The position numbers and the translations under genes are program-made. A DNA stretch of 64,000 nt from Erythrobacter aureus (GTDB lineage Bacteria; Pseudomonadota; Alphaproteobacteria; Sphingomonadales; Sphingomonadaceae): assembly GCF_003355455.1 (NCBI RefSeq), contig NZ_CP031357.1, positions 2,900,155 to 2,964,154 on the forward strand, given 5' to 3'. Below the pieces are notes generated by a model. It was not told the DNA's origin, made no database searches, and saw only the letters and a list, made by a program, of their open reading frames with translations. Numbering within the stretch: the stretch's first letter is position 1; every line of letters starts with the position of its first letter. Positions 50,882-60,465 of this stretch are shown here, piece after piece.

Positions 50882-52294
50882 TCACAGCGCCCGCAATGCG
50901 ATTTTCAGCCCGTCCTTCGGCTTGGGGATCGGCCAGGCCTGCCATTCCGGGTCGCCGCCGACGAGCTCCACACGGTAACGCGGCAGGAGCTGCGCCATCA
51001 GGATTTTCACCTGCATGTAGGCGAAGTGGAGGCCCAGACACATATGGGCGCCGCCGCCGAAGGGAACCCAGGCGTATTTGTGGCGCGCCTTCACCTTTTC
51101 GGGCGTGAAGCGCATCGGATCGAACTTTTCCGGTTCGTCCCAGTAATCCTCGCTGTGATGCGTCCAGTGGATGTTGATGCCGACCGGAGTGCCCGCAGGA
51201 ATTCTGTAACCGCCATATTCGAAATCGCGCAGCGCGCGACGCGGCATGGAGGGCACAGGCGGAATGAAGCGCAGCGCTTCCTTAAACGCCATTTCGGTAA
51301 GCTCGAGCTTCCCGAGATCCTCGTAAGCCAGATCGCGCACACGGCCATCGGCATCGACGCCCCCGGTTACGCTCTCCACCTCTGCCCGCAACTTGTCCTG
51401 CCATTCGGGATGCTTGGCAAGCAGCCACAGCAGCGAGGTCGCGCTGGAGGTGATCGTGTCATGCGCGGCCATCATGAGGAAGTTCATATGGTCGACAACC
51501 TCGTCGACCGGCATCAGGCTGCCATCCTCGTACTCGGCCGTGGCAAACTGGCTGAACATGTCCTGCCCGCCGCCCTCGGCGCGGCGGCGACGCGTTTCCT
51601 TGGTGAAATAGTCGACCAGAAAGGCGCGCCCGTCGACGCCCTTCTTCATCTGGGTGAAGGGCAACGGCCTACGCACGGGGGCCACGCTGGCCTGAACCAT
51701 ATCGATGAAGGCACGATTGATCCGGTCCGCTTCAGGTCCCCAAGGGATGCCGATGAAACTGTCCGCCGCGAGATCGAGCGTGAGTTCCTTGATCGCGGGG
51801 TAGAACCGCATCCCGCCTCTGGAGCCATTGGCACCCCATTCCGTCACGCGCTTGGCGATTCCCCGGTTGAGCGCGCCCGAATAATGCCGCATCGGCCCCG
51901 GCTTGAATGCAATCGACAGCGCCCGGCGATCGGCCCGATGATGGTCGAAATCCATCAGCATCAACCCGCGCGGAAACAGCTTGTCGAGGATGGGCCCCCA
52001 GCCCTGCTCGGATGAAAACAGCTTGTCCCGGTCGAACAGCACAAGTTCATTGGCATCCGCACCGATCAACGCGATGTTCCATCCGCCGAACGCCTTGTTC
52101 TTGTACACTCTGCCGTATTTGTCGACCATCGACTTGGCCATGCCGTGCGGATCGGCGAGCATCCGGAAAGTGTTGCCGATGATCGGCCAGCCCGCCTCTC
52201 CCGGAATGTGGGCGAGTTCGTCGTCGCTGGGATTGCCTTCGGTCCAGTGCGTTGGCGCAAGGTCGGCGGGTTGGTGCGAGGCAAGCGTGGCCAT
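50882..52294 (-). CDS. Cytochrome P450
   Basis: A soluble bacterial P450 of 470 residues. Heme-binding loop WVPFGGGAHMCLGLHFAYMQ with the thiolate Cys, I-helix NFLMMAAHDTITSSATSLLW (acid/threonine pair AHDT), K-helix FKEALRFIPP (ExxR), and the Arg-containing KFDPMRFTPEK meander. No membrane anchor. It lies 38 bases after hemH on the same strand, so heme synthesis and this P450 are probably co-expressed. A palindrome sits in that gap. Substrate unknown; no ferredoxin or reductase partner is nearby. Confidence 0.9.
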   Translation of the reverse strand: MATLASHQPADLAPTHWTEGNPSDDELAHIPGEAGWPIIGNTFRMLADPHGMAKSMVDKYGRVYKNKAFGGWNIALIGADANELVLFDRDKLFSSEQGWGPILDKLFPRGLMLMDFDHHRADRRALSIAFKPGPMRHYSGALNRGIAKRVTEWGANGSRGGMRFYPAIKELTLDLAADSFIGIPWGPEADRINRAFIDMVQASVAPVRRPLPFTQMKKGVDGRAFLVDYFTKETRRRRAEGGGQDMFSQFATAEYEDGSLMPVDEVVDHMNFLMMAAHDTITSSATSLLWLLAKHPEWQDKLRAEVESVTGGVDADGRVRDLAYEDLGKLELTEMAFKEALRFIPPVPSMPRRALRDFEYGGYRIPAGTPVGINIHWTHHSEDYWDEPEKFDPMRFTPEKVKARHKYAWVPFGGGAHMCLGLHFAYMQVKILMAQLLPRYRVELVGGDPEWQAWPIPKPKDGLKIALRAL

Positions 52295-52311
52295 AGGTAG
52301 CTCCTGACAAC

Positions 52312-52326
52312 TTACCGCAGTGTAAG
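52312..52326. promoter_or_regulatory. Palindrome upstream of the P450 gene
   Basis: CTTAC-CGCAG-T-GTAAG: 5-bp arms CTTAC and GTAAG around a 5-base core, in the 38-base gap between hemH and the P450 ATG. It resembles TetR-type operators but lies inside a transcription unit, so its role is uncertain. Confidence 0.4.
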
Positions 52327-52332
52327 TAATTT

Positions 52333-53361
52333 CTAGGCGTTAATCCACCCCGACAATTCGCGCCGCAGCAAGGTTTCGAGCATGGTGAGCCCCGCATCGG
52401 AGGTGTTGAGGCAGGACAGCGCGGCGAAATGATCCCCGCCCGCTTCGGTGAACTGTTCGCGCCCCTGGATGGCGAGTTCCTCCAGCGTTTCGAGGCAATC
52501 CGCGGAAAAACCCGGCGCCGCGATGGCCAGACGCTTCGTGCCCGCTTTTGCCTCTTCCTCGAGCACGACATCGGTCGCCGGTTCGAGCCATTTGGCTCGC
52601 CCGAAGCGCGACTGGAACGTGGTGCGGAAGCGCAGGCCCGGGCGGGCCAGTTTCTCCTGCAGCAATCGCGAGGTCTTCTGGCAGTGGCAGTGATACGGAT
52701 CGCCCAGATCGAGCGTGCGCTGCGGCATGCCGTGGAAACTCAGCAGAAGCACTTCGGGCTCGAACTCCAAGGCACCTAACTGACGCGACAAATCGCTCGC
52801 CAGCGCGTCGATATAGGTCGGATCGTCGTGATAGGGCGGCAAGGTACGTAGGCTGGCCTGCCAGCGCATGGCCTTGAGCTTGTCGGCCGCCTTGTCGACC
52901 ACCGTCGCCGTCGTCGCTCCGCTATATTGCGGATAGAGGGGGGCTAGCAGGATGCGCTCACACCCGGCATCCATCAGCGTCTGCAAACGGTCCGGGATCG
53001 ACGGCGTACCATAACGCATTGCCCAGTCGACCGTCACCTGCTCGCCCAGTCGCAGCTGCATCGCATCGGCCTGCCTGCGGGTGATGACCGCAAGGGGCGA
53101 TCCCTCTTCGGTCCAGACCTGGCGATAGGCATGGGCGCTCTTTTTCGGGCGGGTGTTGAGGATGATCCCGCGCAGGATCGGCTGCCAGGCGATCGGCGGG
53201 ATTTCGACCACGCGGCGGTCCGACAGGAATTCCGCCAGATAGCGCTTCACCGGCCCGGCTTCCGGCGCGTCGGGCGTGCCAAGATTGACGATCAACACCC
53301 CGACCCTGCCCGATTTCACCGGGGGATGATCGAGGGGAAGTTTCTGCGTCTGCCAGGTCAT
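52333..53361 (-). CDS. hemH: Ferrochelatase
   Basis: Inserts Fe2+ into protoporphyrin IX, last step of heme synthesis. 342 residues, cytoplasmic or membrane-associated. LIVNLGTPDAPEAGPVKRYL is the N-terminal signature, with ILLAPLYPQYSGATT and SFHGMPQRTLDLGD (metal-site His) in the middle. No C-terminal Fe-S cluster extension is seen. Its start overlaps the molybdenum enzyme gene by four bases and the P450 follows downstream. Confidence 0.95.
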   Translation of the reverse strand: MTWQTQKLPLDHPPVKSGRVGVLIVNLGTPDAPEAGPVKRYLAEFLSDRRVVEIPPIAWQPILRGIILNTRPKKSAHAYRQVWTEEGSPLAVITRRQADAMQLRLGEQVTVDWAMRYGTPSIPDRLQTLMDAGCERILLAPLYPQYSGATTATVVDKAADKLKAMRWQASLRTLPPYHDDPTYIDALASDLSRQLGALEFEPEVLLLSFHGMPQRTLDLGDPYHCHCQKTSRLLQEKLARPGLRFRTTFQSRFGRAKWLEPATDVVLEEEAKAGTKRLAIAAPGFSADCLETLEELAIQGREQFTEAGGDHFAALSCLNTSDAGLTMLETLLRRELSGWINA

Positions 53362-55655
53362 AGGCCCTCCGATAGCAATGGCAGGCGGCGAAAGCGCACT
53401 CCGGTCGCGGAGTAAAGGGCATTCGCAATCGCGGGAGGCGCCACGGCCACGCCGAGTTCGCCCGGATCGAAGGCCGGCGCATCGCTGGCCAGCAATTCCA
53501 CGACGATTTCGGGACTGTCGGCCAGTGTCGGCAAAGCGAGCCCGGCTAGGCGACCGGGTACCGGCTTGCCGTCTTCATAGGCCACGCTCGATCCGGTTGC
53601 GAGCGAGAGTCCGAGAATCAGCCCGCCTTCGATCTGCTGGCGCGCGATATCGTGATTGACCACGCGCCCGATATCGACCGCTGCATGCAGACGCCTGACA
53701 CGCACCCCGCCTTCACCCAACGCCGCCTGCGCAACGCAGGCGATGCAGCCGCCGCTTTCCGGCGATCCGAAGCGGGCCAACGCCAGCCCCTGCCCCGTGC
53801 CGCGGCGTCCACCATCCCATCCGGCAAGCCGAGTCGCGCGGCGCAGCGTGTCGGCCATGCGCGGCAGACCGGACAGCATTTCCATGCGGTAGAGGAAAGG
53901 GTCGCGCCCGGCGCGTTCGGCCAGCTCGTCGACGAAACTTTCCGAGAAAAAAGCGTTGTAGGCCTGCGCATTCCCCCGCATTTGCCCGGTCGGAAACGGC
54001 AGGGTTACGGGCAGGTGATCGACTGCCACATGGTCTATTCTGTAGGGCGGCACGGCGCCTTCGCAGGCGAGCGCATCGGCCTCCCCCGCCGCGTGCTCCA
54101 TGGCCGCCTGCGGGGTCTTGTTGTCGAACAGCCGCCGCCCGAATTCATGGACGGTCGCAGGCATCGCCAGACGCGAGCGCCACGCCGCAATCCGTCCGCC
54201 GGATGCGGGGAGGAATGCGGCTTCAAGGCGCGCGCTTACCGGCGTGCGCACAGGCACCGACTGCAATTCCTGCACTCGCGGCCAGGTCAGATTGACGGGG
54301 CGGCCGATCTGCTTCGCGATCTGCGCCACCTCGATCGCATGACGACGTTCGAGCCGTGCATCGAAGCTTCCCCCGGCGGCTGTGGGATAGAGGACCACAT
54401 CCTGCGGCGAAATGCCGATCGCCCTGGCGGCCGCCCGGCGCGTGAGCTCGGGCGCCTGCGCCGCGATCCATAATTCCAGCGTATCGCCATCGAACCGCGC
54501 GGTCGCGCTTGCGGTCTCTATCGTCGCGTGAACGCCCGGTGCCACCGAATAGCTTTGCGTATAATCGGGCCGCACGAGAAGATCGTCGGGGCTGCCGACT
54601 TCCCGTATGCGCTCGGGATCGACCTCGTCATGCGCGGCCTCCAGCGCCTCCAGCGCGGCGGCGCTCTCGACGGCGGGTGGCCCGGCAAACACCGGGCGCA
54701 TTTTCTTCAGCGCCTGTTCGGCGATCCACCAGCTTTCCGCCACCGCGGCGAGGTAGCGTTTCGACTTGACCACGCCGACCAGGCCCCTGAGACCCTCGAC
54801 AGCCCCCGCCTCGAAGGCGGACAGGTCCGGCTTGCCCAGCGGGCCGTGCCGGATGGAGGCATAGACGAGCCCCGGCAGGCGAATGTCGCCCGCGAAAAGG
54901 AAACTGCCATCGACCTTGGCGGGCAGGTCGAGGCGCGGGAAGACGGGATCGAGCTCGGCCTCTGCCGGAGAGGGGTCCTCGCTCGCAGGCTGAACTCGCA
55001 AGGGCGCAGGGTCGGGCGGGTCGAATTCGGCAGCCTCGGCCACGAGCGCGCCGAAATCGAGCTGTCGCTCGCCATGTCGCACGAGCCCGCCTTCGACCTC
55101 GCATTCCTCCCAATCGACCTCCCAGCGTTCGGCAGCCGCCATGGCCAGCATGGCGCGCGCACTCGCCGCCGCCTCGCGCATCGGCTGTTCATAGGCGATG
55201 AGCGAGCAGCCCCGTGCCGTCGCCGCGAAGGCGTTTGCGCGCGCGAAGTTTTCCGCCAGCAGGCTGTCAGCATCACCCGCCAGGCTGGGTAGGTTGGACC
55301 ACAACGGAGCCCATTTCGCCGCGAGCGGGACATTGGCGTAAAGGCCCGAAGGCGGAACCGGTTCCACCGCTATCTGACGCCAGTCTGCACCCAGTTCGAC
55401 CGCCACGACCTGCGCGAGCAGCGTGGTAACCCCCTGGCCCATTTCGAGCTGCGGCACAGCCACGGTCACCACACCATCGCTGCCGATCGTCATCCAGCCG
55501 CCGAAATCGCGTTCGTCGGGGCGGGGAGCGAGCGGGCTGGAATAGCGGCGCGGCCACAGCCACCAGGCGACCGCCAGCCCGCCGCCCACTGCAGCGCCCG
55601 CGATCAACTGGCGCCGCGTGACCGGAAGTTCGTCTAGCTTTGCGCGCCAATCCAT
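53358..55655 (-). CDS. Molybdenum hydroxylase large subunit (IorB/xanthine DH family)
   Basis: A 765-residue molybdopterin-binding subunit. N-terminal twin-arginine signal VTRRQLIAGAAVGGGLAVAW, then substrate and Mo-binding regions typical of isoquinoline 1-oxidoreductase beta-like proteins, e.g. VAVPQLEMGQGVTTLLAQVV and the C-terminal GELGVAVAPPAIANALYSA that carries the catalytic Glu. These enzymes need a small 2Fe-2S subunit (IorA); none is encoded here. hemH follows and mrp precedes it, with short overlaps (22 and 4 bases), so it sits in an mrp-Mo-hemH-P450 transcription unit. Substrate unknown. Confidence 0.85.
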   Translation of the reverse strand: MDWRAKLDELPVTRRQLIAGAAVGGGLAVAWWLWPRRYSSPLAPRPDERDFGGWMTIGSDGVVTVAVPQLEMGQGVTTLLAQVVAVELGADWRQIAVEPVPPSGLYANVPLAAKWAPLWSNLPSLAGDADSLLAENFARANAFAATARGCSLIAYEQPMREAAASARAMLAMAAAERWEVDWEECEVEGGLVRHGERQLDFGALVAEAAEFDPPDPAPLRVQPASEDPSPAEAELDPVFPRLDLPAKVDGSFLFAGDIRLPGLVYASIRHGPLGKPDLSAFEAGAVEGLRGLVGVVKSKRYLAAVAESWWIAEQALKKMRPVFAGPPAVESAAALEALEAAHDEVDPERIREVGSPDDLLVRPDYTQSYSVAPGVHATIETASATARFDGDTLELWIAAQAPELTRRAAARAIGISPQDVVLYPTAAGGSFDARLERRHAIEVAQIAKQIGRPVNLTWPRVQELQSVPVRTPVSARLEAAFLPASGGRIAAWRSRLAMPATVHEFGRRLFDNKTPQAAMEHAAGEADALACEGAVPPYRIDHVAVDHLPVTLPFPTGQMRGNAQAYNAFFSESFVDELAERAGRDPFLYRMEMLSGLPRMADTLRRATRLAGWDGGRRGTGQGLALARFGSPESGGCIACVAQAALGEGGVRVRRLHAAVDIGRVVNHDIARQQIEGGLILGLSLATGSSVAYEDGKPVPGRLAGLALPTLADSPEIVVELLASDAPAFDPGELGVAVAPPAIANALYSATGVRFRRLPLLSEGL

Positions 55656-56596
55656 GAGTGGATCTTGGCGGCGATGTCATGGAAGGGCTGGGCCAGCAGA
55701 TCATCGCCTGCGGCCGGAAGCGTTCCTTTATCGCTGCCCTCACGAATGGCGAGATCGAGCGGGATGCGCCCCAGGAAGGGGAGGTCGAGCCGCTGTGCCG
55801 CCGTCTCGACCCCGCCCTTGCCAAAGGGATCGGACATTTCGCCGCAATGCGGGCAGGCATAGCCCGCCATGTTTTCGACCAGGCCGATGATCGGCACACC
55901 CGCCTGGTCGAACAATTGGCCCGCCCGCGCGGCATCGATCAATGCCAAGTCCTGCGGCGTAGAGACCAGCACCGCGCCCATTGGTTTGAACCGTTGGAGC
56001 ATGGTCAACTGCACGTCCCCCGTGCCCGGCGGAAGATCCACAAGCAAAGTATCGACATCGTCCCAATGCGCATCGATCAGTTGCGACAGGGCATTGCCCG
56101 CCATCGGCCCGCGCCAGGCAAGCGCGCGGCCCGGTTCGACCAAATGGCCCATCGACAGAACGGGGATACCGATATCGCTATCGACCGGAACGAGTTTCTC
56201 GTCGCGCGCGACCGGCTTCTGCCCTTGATTGCCAAAGATGACCGGCTGCGATGGGCCGTAGACATCGGCATCGACGAGCCCGACCTTGTGCCCCAATTTG
56301 GCCAGCGCCACTGCGAGGTTGGCGGTCAGCGTCGATTTGCCGACCCCGCCCTTGCCGCTGCCGACAGCGATCAGGCGGCGCTGCTTGCGCTCGGCGGTCA
56401 AGACCACGCGGGTTTCGGAAACATCCTCGCGCTGGCCGAGCGTATCGGAAATCGCGCGCTCGATATCGCCGCGATCCTTGGCGCCCAACCCGGCGGCATC
56501 CACGACGGCTATCGCCCTCCCGTTCTTGATGGTGAGCGCGCTCACGCGCGCGGCAAGGCTGGGGGGCAGTAGCGTTTTTGGATCGGTGGAACTCAT
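55634..56596 (-). CDS. apbC: Iron-sulfur carrier protein Mrp/ApbC
   Basis: P-loop ATPase that assembles or carries Fe-S clusters. 320 residues from ATG 56596. A DUF59/MIP18-like N-terminus (VDAAGLGAKDRGDIERAISD) is followed by Walker A VGSGKGGVGKSTLTANLAVA, LVDADVYGPSQPVIFG, and the C-terminal CxxC (GYACPHCGEM) that binds the cluster. Adjacent to heme and molybdenum enzymes, both needing metal cofactors, though a direct link is inference. Confidence 0.92.
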   Translation of the reverse strand: MSSTDPKTLLPPSLAARVSALTIKNGRAIAVVDAAGLGAKDRGDIERAISDTLGQREDVSETRVVLTAERKQRRLIAVGSGKGGVGKSTLTANLAVALAKLGHKVGLVDADVYGPSQPVIFGNQGQKPVARDEKLVPVDSDIGIPVLSMGHLVEPGRALAWRGPMAGNALSQLIDAHWDDVDTLLVDLPPGTGDVQLTMLQRFKPMGAVLVSTPQDLALIDAARAGQLFDQAGVPIIGLVENMAGYACPHCGEMSDPFGKGGVETAAQRLDLPFLGRIPLDLAIREGSDKGTLPAAGDDLLAQPFHDIAAKIHSWIGAQS

Positions 56597-56714
56597 GAGG
56601 GCGGCTGCTGTAGCATCGAAAAGCGCGCTGCAACCCCTGTTTTTCCCGCGAAGCACACCTATAACAAGGACCATGAGAGTTTTGGACGGGTTCGGACAGA
56701 GGATTTCCCTCGCG

Positions 56715-57821
56715 ATGACAGGTAAGAAAAACCCTTGGGGCGGTGATTCCGGCAAGGGTGGCGATGGCGACAAGCCGACGGGTGCACAGGATGGCGACAA
56801 GCCGAAGGGGCCGCGCAATCCCTGGCTGCCACCGGGCGGCAATGACGGTCGCCGGGCGCCGAATATCGAGGATATCTTCAAGAGCCGCGGCCCCGAAGGG
56901 CCGCGCCGCAGCGGTGGCGGAGGCCCCGGCGGACCCAATTTCCGCTTTCCCCAGCGCCCCGGCGGTAAGAGCTGGTTCCCGATCGCGGTCATCGCCGTGA
57001 TCGGCATCGGTGTGCTGGCAACGAGCGTCCACCTGGTCGGCCCGCAACAGCAGGGGGTCGTGAAAACGCTCGGCAACTACACGCGCCCGCTCGAACCGGG
57101 GCTCAACTTCACTGCCCCGTTCCCCATCGAGACAGTCGATATCGAGGACGTCGAAGGTGTCCGGTCGGTCAGGATCCCCGGCAATAACAATCAGGCCAAA
57201 CTGATTTTGACCGGCGACCAGAACCTGGTCGACCTGTCCTATATCGTGCGGTGGAACATCAAGAACCTCGAGGGCTTCAAATTCCGCGTGGTCGATCCGG
57301 TCGAGACCGTGAACGAGGCAGCCGAGGCAGCGATGCGTGCCTCGGTGGCCGAGACCGAACTCGACGAGACTTTCTCCGGCCAGGGCCGTGCGGCGATCGA
57401 ACAGGACGTGCGCGAACGCATGCAGGCGACGCTCGACAGCTATGGCGCGGGCATTCGCGTGCTGGGTGTCGAAATCGAGAAGGCCGACCCGCCCGCTCAG
57501 GTGGTCGATGCCTTCCGCGACGTGCAGGTGGCCGAGCAGAACGCCGATGCGGCGCGCAACCAGGCGCGCGGCTATGCCCAGCAGGTGCTCGCACAGGCGG
57601 AAGGTGAGGCCGAAGCCTTTGACAAGGTATACGAGCAGTACCGCCTCGCGCCGCAGGTGACGCGCCAGCGCCTCTATTACGAGACCATGGAGCGCGTGCT
57701 GAGCCAGACCGACAAAACCATCGTCGAGACAGGCAACGTGACTCCCTATCTCCCCTTGCCGGAAATTCGGCGCCGGGCGCAGCAACCCACGACCACCGTG
57801 ACGGCACCGGAGGGGCAGTAA
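56715..57821 (+). CDS. hflK: FtsH protease modulator HflK
   Basis: Membrane stomatin-like (SPFH) protein that with HflC caps FtsH and regulates its proteolysis. 368 residues from ATG 56715 (an earlier in-frame ATG is at 56673). The Gly/Pro-rich cytoplasmic front (residues 1-80) precedes one transmembrane helix (SWFPIAVIAVIGIGVLATSV), then the periplasmic SPFH domain (100-330) with RVVDPVETVNEAAEAAMRAS. hflC starts one base after the stop. Confidence 0.93.
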   Translation: MTGKKNPWGGDSGKGGDGDKPTGAQDGDKPKGPRNPWLPPGGNDGRRAPNIEDIFKSRGPEGPRRSGGGGPGGPNFRFPQRPGGKSWFPIAVIAVIGIGVLATSVHLVGPQQQGVVKTLGNYTRPLEPGLNFTAPFPIETVDIEDVEGVRSVRIPGNNNQAKLILTGDQNLVDLSYIVRWNIKNLEGFKFRVVDPVETVNEAAEAAMRASVAETELDETFSGQGRAAIEQDVRERMQATLDSYGAGIRVLGVEIEKADPPAQVVDAFRDVQVAEQNADAARNQARGYAQQVLAQAEGEAEAFDKVYEQYRLAPQVTRQRLYYETMERVLSQTDKTIVETGNVTPYLPLPEIRRRAQQPTTTVTAPEGQ

Positions 57822-57822
57822 C

Positions 57823-58656
57823 ATGACCAATTTCCTGCAAAACCATCGCACCGCAGTAATCGCGCTGGGCGTATTGCTGGTCGCCTTCATGATGAGCGCC
57901 TATGTCGTTCCCGAAGAGGAACAGGCCGTCATAATCCGGACGGGTGAACCGGTCGGCGTGGTCAACACGCCCGGCGGCGTAACGGATGCCGGTCTCTACC
58001 TGCGCATTCCCTTCATCGATTCGGTCCGCCGGATCGAAAAGCGCCTGCTCGATCTCGAAATGAACGACGAGGAAGTGCTTTCGGCCGACCAGCAGCGTCT
58101 GCTGGTCAATGCCTATGCGCGGTTCCGCATTACCGACCCGGTTCGCATGGTCGAACGCGCAGGCACCACCGAAGGCGTGCGCAACGCGCTCGAGCCGATC
58201 CTCAACTCGGTATTGCGTCAGGAACTCGGCCGCCGGACCTTCCAGTCGATGCTGACCGCCGAAAGGGGCAGCGCGCTGGCCAATGTCCGCGCCAATCTCG
58301 ATCGGCAGGCACGCCAATATGGCGCCGAAGTGGTCGACGTGAAGATCATGCGCACCGACTTGCCCGAAGCCCCGCTGCAATCGGCCTTCCGCCGGATGGA
58401 ATCGGATCGCGAGCGCGAGGCGCGCACTATCCGTGCGGGCGGCAGCCGCGATGCGCGTATCATTCGCGCCGAAGCTGACGCCGAAGCGGCGCGTATCTAT
58501 GCCGACGCGTTCGGCAAGGATGCCGAATTCTATGATTTCTACCGCGCCATGCAGAGCTACGACGCCACGTTTTCCAATGGCGAAAACCCATCGGAAAGCA
58601 GCATCATCCTGTCGCCGGACAATGAATATCTGCGACAGTTCCGCGGGCGGCGTTGA
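57823..58656 (+). CDS. hflC: FtsH protease modulator HflC
   Basis: SPFH partner of HflK. 277 residues with an N-terminal membrane helix (HRTAVIALGVLLVAFMMSAY) and the conserved VVPEEEQAVIIRTGEPVGVV, IDSVRRIEKRLLDLEMNDEE and REREARTIRAGGSRDARIIR segments. The two genes are directly adjacent and co-translated. degP follows. Confidence 0.93.
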   Translation: MTNFLQNHRTAVIALGVLLVAFMMSAYVVPEEEQAVIIRTGEPVGVVNTPGGVTDAGLYLRIPFIDSVRRIEKRLLDLEMNDEEVLSADQQRLLVNAYARFRITDPVRMVERAGTTEGVRNALEPILNSVLRQELGRRTFQSMLTAERGSALANVRANLDRQARQYGAEVVDVKIMRTDLPEAPLQSAFRRMESDREREARTIRAGGSRDARIIRAEADAEAARIYADAFGKDAEFYDFYRAMQSYDATFSNGENPSESSIILSPDNEYLRQFRGRR

Positions 58657-58797
58657 TCGTTCGTCGAGTGGTGTGGGCGTCGTTCAAACGGCGTTAAGCG
58701 GCGGGCGCGACAGTCGCCAGCCGAAACGCAGGGCAAGCAGAGCGGTAACAATAACTGACTGCAAGCCATGCAAGCTAAAGAAGAGGACGAAAAGGAC

Positions 58798-60339
58798 GTG
58801 AAGCCCGTGCGATATGCATATTCCGTGACGAGTGCGCTGCTGGTGGGCGGCGCCGCAATCTCGCTCGCGACCGGCTATCCGGCCGGCGCCCAGGTCGCTC
58901 AGAACGACGACAGCCACATGGCCCGCGTCGTACCGCGTGCCGGTGCTCCCGAGAGTTTCGCCGATCTGACAGCACAGCTCCAACCGGCGGTGGTCAACAT
59001 TTCCACCCGCCAGCGGATCGAAGTAGCGACCAATAACGGCAACCCCTTCGCGGGCACGCCGTTCGAAGGCCTGTTCAACCGCCGCCGTGGCCAGCAGCAG
59101 GAACCGCAATTCCGCGAAGGCCAGTCGCTCGGTTCGGGATTCATCATCTCGGCGGACGGTTATGTCGTGACCAACAACCATGTCGTCAGCCCCAGCGGAC
59201 GCGGCACGGTGGAAGAAATCACCGTGACCATGCCCGATGGCACCGAATACGAAGCCGATTTGGTCGGCACCGACGCGCAGAGCGACCTCGCCGTGCTCAA
59301 GATCGCACGCCGCGAAGCCTTTCCCTTCGTCGAATTCGGCGACAGTTCGCAGGCTCGCCCGGGCGATTGGGTGGTTGCCATCGGCAACCCCTTCGGCCTC
59401 GGCGGCACGGTGACTTCGGGCATCGTTTCCGCAGTCTATCGCAACACCGGCCAGGGCGGCGCCTATGACCGCTACATCCAGACCGATGCCGCGATCAATC
59501 GCGGCAATTCGGGCGGCCCTCTGTTCGACATGCAGGGCAATGTCATCGGCATCAACAATGCGATCTTCTCGCCTTCGGGCGGCAGCGTGGGCATTGGCTT
59601 CGCCATCCCCGCCGAAATCGCCGCGCCGATCGTCAGCCAGTTGCGCGACGGGGTCGAAATCGAACGTGGGTATCTCGGCGTGCAAATCCAGCCGGTGACC
59701 GACGATGTCGCCGATTCGCTCGGCATTGCACGAAACCGGGGCGAGTTTATTCAGTCGGTCCAGCCCGGAGAACCTGCCGAAGAGGCCGGTATCCGGCCTG
59801 GCGACATCGTGACCAAGGTCAATGGCCAGGATGTGACGCCCGACCAGACGCTCTCTTTCCTCGTCGCCAATATCCGTCCCGGTACCAAGATTCCGGTCGA
59901 ACTGATCCGCGACGGCGAAACCCGCCGCGTCAATGTGACCGTGGGCAAGCGGCCGAGCGAAGAGGAACTGCGCCAGCAGCAGCTCTTCAATCCCGATGCC
60001 GAGGAAGAGGAGACGATGGAGCCGGGCGACAATGCAGTGATCGAGGAGAAACTCGGCCTGCAAGCGCTCCCGCTTACCCCGCAGATCGCGCGCCAGCTCG
60101 GCGTCAGCGCCGATACAAGGGGCCTGGTCGTGGCAGGCGTGGACCAGAATTCGGACGCCGCGCGCAAGGGTCTGCGCCGGGGTGACATCATTCTCACGGC
60201 CAATTATCGTCCGGTGACAAGTCTCGAGGATCTGGAGAACACCATTCGCGAGGCACAGCGGGACAAGCGCGAGGCGGTTTTGCTTCGCGCTCAACGCCGT
60301 GGCGGTCCGGCACAGTATATTGCGGTAAGGCTGCGCTAA
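58798..60339 (+). CDS. degP: Periplasmic serine protease DegP/HtrA
   Basis: Envelope protease-chaperone. 513 residues from GTG 58798, preceded by GAAAAGGAC; an ATG at 58768 would add 10 acidic residues before the signal and is less likely. Signal MKPVRYAYSVTSALLVGGAA; catalytic His in VTNNHVVS, Asp in AQSDLAVLKI, Ser in NRGNSGGPLF. Two PDZ domains follow (about 300-400, 425-510). Downstream of hflKC, it forms a membrane and envelope quality-control cluster. A terminator follows. Confidence 0.94.
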   Translation: MKPVRYAYSVTSALLVGGAAISLATGYPAGAQVAQNDDSHMARVVPRAGAPESFADLTAQLQPAVVNISTRQRIEVATNNGNPFAGTPFEGLFNRRRGQQQEPQFREGQSLGSGFIISADGYVVTNNHVVSPSGRGTVEEITVTMPDGTEYEADLVGTDAQSDLAVLKIARREAFPFVEFGDSSQARPGDWVVAIGNPFGLGGTVTSGIVSAVYRNTGQGGAYDRYIQTDAAINRGNSGGPLFDMQGNVIGINNAIFSPSGGSVGIGFAIPAEIAAPIVSQLRDGVEIERGYLGVQIQPVTDDVADSLGIARNRGEFIQSVQPGEPAEEAGIRPGDIVTKVNGQDVTPDQTLSFLVANIRPGTKIPVELIRDGETRRVNVTVGKRPSEEELRQQQLFNPDAEEEETMEPGDNAVIEEKLGLQALPLTPQIARQLGVSADTRGLVVAGVDQNSDAARKGLRRGDIILTANYRPVTSLEDLENTIREAQRDKREAVLLRAQRRGGPAQYIAVRLR

Positions 60340-60359
60340 GGCGCCAATCGCACAAATAA

Positions 60360-60396
60360 GGGCGGCTCCTCCTATATGGGGGCGCCGCCCTTTTTC
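60360..60396. terminator. Terminator after degP
   Basis: Stem GGGCGGC / GCCGCCC, loop about 17 bases, then TTTTTC. It ends the hflK-hflC-degP transcript and lies at the end of the alternative reading frame of the convergent PBP1A gene. Confidence 0.8.
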
Positions 60397-60465
60397 TTGT
60401 TCGGCCGACTAGTTGTTCGGACGCGGGCGGGCTGCTGGCGTTGCTGGCGCTGCGCTCCCGTCGCT

